Positions 61,841-64,000 of a DNA stretch of 64,000 nt are shown one piece after another. The notes beneath the pieces were generated by a model. The model was not told the DNA's origin and searched no databases. It was given only the letters and a program-made list of their open reading frames with translations. The DNA is from CAYMUL01 sp964393605 (GTDB lineage: Bacteria > Bacteroidota > Ignavibacteria > Ignavibacteriales > Ignavibacteriaceae): positions 1-64,000 of the forward strand of contig CAYMUL010000014.1 of assembly GCA_964393605.1 (NCBI GenBank). Reading direction: 5' to 3'. The first letter of the stretch is position 1; every line of letters starts with the position of its first letter. The position numbers were made by a program, and so were the translations under genes.

Positions 61841-63117
61841 TGTTAAAAGCAAAACTTTTTCACATGCCGGTAATGGGATTGTTCATTCTTGCACTGATTG
61901 TTGCAAGTTTTACAGATGCAAATGCAACTGCGCAATGGTCTCGTAAGTATGGAATTTCCTGCACTGCTTGTCATACAGTTTTCCCGCGCCTCAATTCTTT
62001 CGGAGATGAATTCTTAAAAAACGGTTATCAGATGGAAGCCACATATAAAAAGAATTGGGAAGAAGCCTACCCGATAGATGCCGCAGGTGTTAAACTCGAC
62101 GAAGTAAATAATCTCTTCGGATTCAGATTAAGTATTACCCCATTCAGATTAGAAACATACGCACTTCAAAAAGATGCCGCCTCGGAAAAGGGTACGCGCA
62201 TTACTTTGGGAAGCGTGAACTGGGCGCAATTTTTTATTGCCGGTCCTATCTATAAGGATTTTTCTTTCTTCACCGAATTAGAAATGGGATCATCTGCTTA
62301 TAAGATGGCTTGGTTCTATTTCAATTGGACAAACATCACCGGTTCAAAAGCAGTGAACTTACAATTCGGAAGAATTACTCCGATGGAATTCACTTCTTAC
62401 CCGAATCGCCTACCTCAACTTCCCGAACTAAAAGCCGAAGTAATGTTGAAGAAAGCATCAAATGGTTTAGGTGAAGAATCGGTTGATATCTCATCAACCC
62501 GTCCCGGCGTTCAATACTACGGTACTTTTGCAAATGATCAATTAACCGTTTATGCAGGTACATCTCCGGGAACAAGCGCAGCAGATGTAAATCAGTTTTT
62601 ACATTTCTGGGCAGGTGCAGTTTATAAACTTCCCGAAAGCGCACTTAAAGGTTTTGGCGGTAGTACTGCCACTCTTCACTATTACGGTGGAAAAGATACA
62701 AAAGGGACAGGCACTGCAACTCAAATTGAAAATGCATTCACACGAATTGTTCCGCAGTTAAATTTAAGATGGAATGATAAATTAGATTTACAATTTGCTT
62801 ATGTCATTGCAAGTGATGATAATTGGACTCTCGCTTCTACCGCAAAAGAATTCAATTATTCCGGCATCGGACTTGAAGCGGGATATTTCTTAAACCCGAC
62901 ATGGATGCTCGGTGTTCACTACGATAAAGTAAGTTCGGATGATTTAAATAGCGACGGCAAAGATGATCTTGAATATCATCGTATTGTTCCTAACGCTACA
63001 TATATCATAAATGAAAACATCAGAACTACTGCTTACTACGAAATGGACTTAAAAGAACAACCAACCGGCAGTAAAGCAAACAATAAACTTTGGGTTAACA
63101 TTAGAATAATGTATTAA
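61840..63117 (+). CDS. Fused monoheme cytochrome c-porin (Cyc2-like)
   Basis: A 425-residue outer-membrane protein. Signal peptide about 1-30; heme site CTACH at 41-45, set in WSRKYGISCTACHTVFPRLN and followed by FGDEFLKNGYQ. The rest (about 70-425) is an alternating, aromatic-rich beta barrel ending LWVNIRIMY, with a terminal aromatic residue as usual for outer-membrane proteins. One heme plus barrel in one chain, with an FP.LN.FG..F..NGY stretch after the heme, is the plan of Cyc2-type electron conduits of iron oxidisers. Direct iron oxidation is not proved; related proteins of unknown role exist. AAGGA precedes the ATG. A monoheme and a multiheme cytochrome gene follow. Confidence 0.75.
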   Translation: MLKAKLFHMPVMGLFILALIVASFTDANATAQWSRKYGISCTACHTVFPRLNSFGDEFLKNGYQMEATYKKNWEEAYPIDAAGVKLDEVNNLFGFRLSITPFRLETYALQKDAASEKGTRITLGSVNWAQFFIAGPIYKDFSFFTELEMGSSAYKMAWFYFNWTNITGSKAVNLQFGRITPMEFTSYPNRLPQLPELKAEVMLKKASNGLGEESVDISSTRPGVQYYGTFANDQLTVYAGTSPGTSAADVNQFLHFWAGAVYKLPESALKGFGGSTATLHYYGGKDTKGTGTATQIENAFTRIVPQLNLRWNDKLDLQFAYVIASDDNWTLASTAKEFNYSGIGLEAGYFLNPTWMLGVHYDKVSSDDLNSDGKDDLEYHRIVPNATYIINENIRTTAYYEMDLKEQPTGSKANNKLWVNIRIMY

Positions 63118-63123
63118 TTCAAT

Positions 63124-63164
63124 GAGCAGGCGAATAGTAATTTTCTGTTCGTCTGCTTCTTTTT
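63124..63164 (+). terminator. Terminator/attenuator hairpin between cytochrome genes
   Basis: GCAGGCGAA pairs with TTCGTCTGC (63126-63134 with 63148-63156, one G-T wobble) and is followed by TTCTTTTT. It ends just ahead of the ribosome site AAGGAG of the next gene, so it may reduce read-through to the downstream cytochromes. Confidence 0.7.
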
Positions 63165-63177
63165 AAGGAGAAAAAAA

Positions 63178-63540
63178 ATGAAACAAGTTAGTTATTATAT
63201 TCTTTTCGTATTTGCAACCGTTCTTCTTTACGGATTTGCTTTCGTGAATATTCAGGATGAAGAACCAAAAGGAAAGAAAATTTTTGTTGAATCAAAATGC
63301 GCAGGATGCCATTCTATCGAATCGCAAGGAATTGTTAGCAAGTCAAAGAAAAAAAATATCGTTGATTTCTCAAACTATGGCGAAACAATTGATACCACAT
63401 TCGTAAAACAATTTCTTAAAAAAGAAGTAAAGAAAGATGATGTTGCACATACTATTGCATTCAAGGGAAGCGATGAAGACCTCGATGAACTGATAAAATG
63501 GTTTGCAACATTAAAGAAACCTGCGGAAGAAGTTAAGTAA
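63178..63540 (+). CDS. Monoheme cytochrome c lacking an axial methionine
   Basis: A 120-residue exported class I-like cytochrome c. Signal or anchor helix about 5-24; heme site CAGCH at 41-45; C-terminal FKGSDEDLDELIKWFATLK matches the last helix of small cytochromes c. No methionine occurs after the heme motif. The only other histidine is His91 (VAHTIAFKG), in the region where the axial Met usually sits, so the heme may be bis-His and of low potential (inference). It is probably a periplasmic shuttle between the outer-membrane conduit and inner-membrane partners. Good ribosome site AAGGAG. Confidence 0.85.
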   Translation: MKQVSYYILFVFATVLLYGFAFVNIQDEEPKGKKIFVESKCAGCHSIESQGIVSKSKKKNIVDFSNYGETIDTTFVKQFLKKEVKKDDVAHTIAFKGSDEDLDELIKWFATLKKPAEEVK

Positions 63541-63589
63541 GAAAATTAATTTTTAACTTACGCTTAACTTTAAATTCTTTACGCGATAG

Positions 63590-64000
63590 ATGAAAAAATT
63601 ATTCTCAGATTTAACAACCATTTACAAGTATAGCGCAAAATTTATTTTTGCGCTATTCTTATTTTTTTCAGCTTCATCAACTCTGCTTGCGCAGGAGAAT
63701 GAAGATTGTCTTTCATGCCATACAGATGAAGAATTAACAACGGAGAGAGATGGCAAAACCATTTCCCTTTTTGTTAAAGAAGACCATCTTAAAAATTCTA
63801 CGCATAAAAAATTAAAATGTATATCGTGCCACACCGGTTTCAGCATAGACGATATTCCGCACAAAGAAAACATTGAACCGATAAATTGCATGACCTGCCA
63901 CAAAGATGCAGGGGTTAAACATTCTTTTCATCCAAAGATGATAAAATATAAAGGCATCAACGGCGGTAAAGATGTTAATTGCAAATCTTGTCACGGAACC
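63590..64000 (+). CDS. Multiheme cytochrome c, 5' part (cut by window edge)
   Basis: The frame is open from ATG 63590 to the end of the window, 137 codons. A signal peptide (about 1-35, ending LLAQ) is followed by four CxxCH heme sites so far: C40-H44, C77-H81, C100-H104 and C131-H135. Extra histidines (for example 66, 72, 91, 111 and 114) could be second axial ligands. The spacing resembles periplasmic multiheme cytochromes, which often continue with more hemes or a membrane cytochrome b domain; the rest lies outside the window. It lies 49 bases after the monoheme cytochrome gene, likely in one operon. Confidence 0.88.
   Translation, partial: MKKLFSDLTTIYKYSAKFIFALFLFFSASSTLLAQENEDCLSCHTDEELTTERDGKTISLFVKEDHLKNSTHKKLKCISCHTGFSIDDIPHKENIEPINCMTCHKDAGVKHSFHPKMIKYKGINGGKDVNCKSCHGT

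Noticed and set aside
63622..63903. Minus-strand frame at the right end
   Set aside because: It is the shadow of the multiheme cytochrome, whose four CxxCH sites on the plus strand are decisive.
1..64000. tRNA genes, rRNA genes, CRISPR arrays, insertion sequences
   Set aside because: I looked in the gene-free gaps for T-loop text, evenly spaced repeats and transposase-like frames and found none I can support.

Overview
The window is AT-rich, densely packed bacterial chromosome. It probably comes from the Ignavibacteria / Chlorobi side of the FCB (Bacteroidota-like) group. This assignment is inference. It rests on a subtilase with a type IX secretion (Por) C-terminal sorting domain, a DUF2723 membrane glycosyltransferase-like protein, PEGA lipoproteins and c-type cytochromes, together with a type IV pilus machine that most Bacteroidota lack. 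Shine-Dalgarno sequences are present at many genes, and TTG starts are common.

Layout. 0-2.1 kb: a type II restriction-modification pair. 2.1-6.6 kb (minus strand): rnpB-recJ-ruvC-ruvA-prfA; the RNase P RNA gene shows that the long recJ reading frame is wrongly extended into the RNA gene. 7.0-12.9 kb: a cytidylate-kinase-like gene divergent from a tightly coupled four-gene oxidation operon (ALDH3-type aldehyde dehydrogenase, stand-alone acyltransferase, cytochrome P450, GMC oxidoreductase). The first gene of this operon appears to start with ATT. 12.9-17.6 kb (minus): Nudix hydrolase, secreted subtilase and dGTPase. 17.7-29.3 kb: housekeeping and envelope genes (glucose-6-phosphate isomerase, GH13 enzyme, pseudouridine synthase, DUF2723 protein, GT9 glycosyltransferase, single-domain response regulator, aspS). 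29.3-30.6 kb: two lipoproteins.

30.7-46.5 kb holds a complete but unusual type IV pilus / type II secretion-like locus. Three pilin-like proteins lie on the minus strand. On the plus strand are two tandem, near-identical small major-pilin candidates, then PilC, PilB, PilT, a PilM-PilN fusion, a PilO-PilP-like fusion and a short secretin. A response regulator, a hybrid histidine kinase and a REC protein with a lone dimerisation domain are apparently co-transcribed with the machine. All five pilin-like proteins have extremely short leaders (M, MG, MFG or MNTG-like) and lack the canonical GFTLIE motif with Glu at +5. No prepilin peptidase lies in the window. This is the strongest candidate for an incompletely described system.

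46.5-52.9 kb: mixed small genes (thioredoxin, SemiSWEET, GNAT, a truncated membrane regulator remnant, an orphan DUF433 antitoxin, a cupin, a MATE/ANKH-like transporter that seems to lack a normal start codon, CorA, a DUF1801 protein and lipoproteins). 52.9-53.7 kb is non-coding and carries paired palindromes. 53.7-61.5 kb: acetyl-CoA synthetase, a DinB-like protein, MetH, heptose epimerase HldD and an extremely acidic small protein. 61.6-64.0 kb: a cytochrome cluster containing a fused monoheme cytochrome-porin that resembles Cyc2, a monoheme cytochrome with no methionine after its heme site, and a multiheme cytochrome cut by the window edge. Together these suggest electron transfer across the outer membrane.
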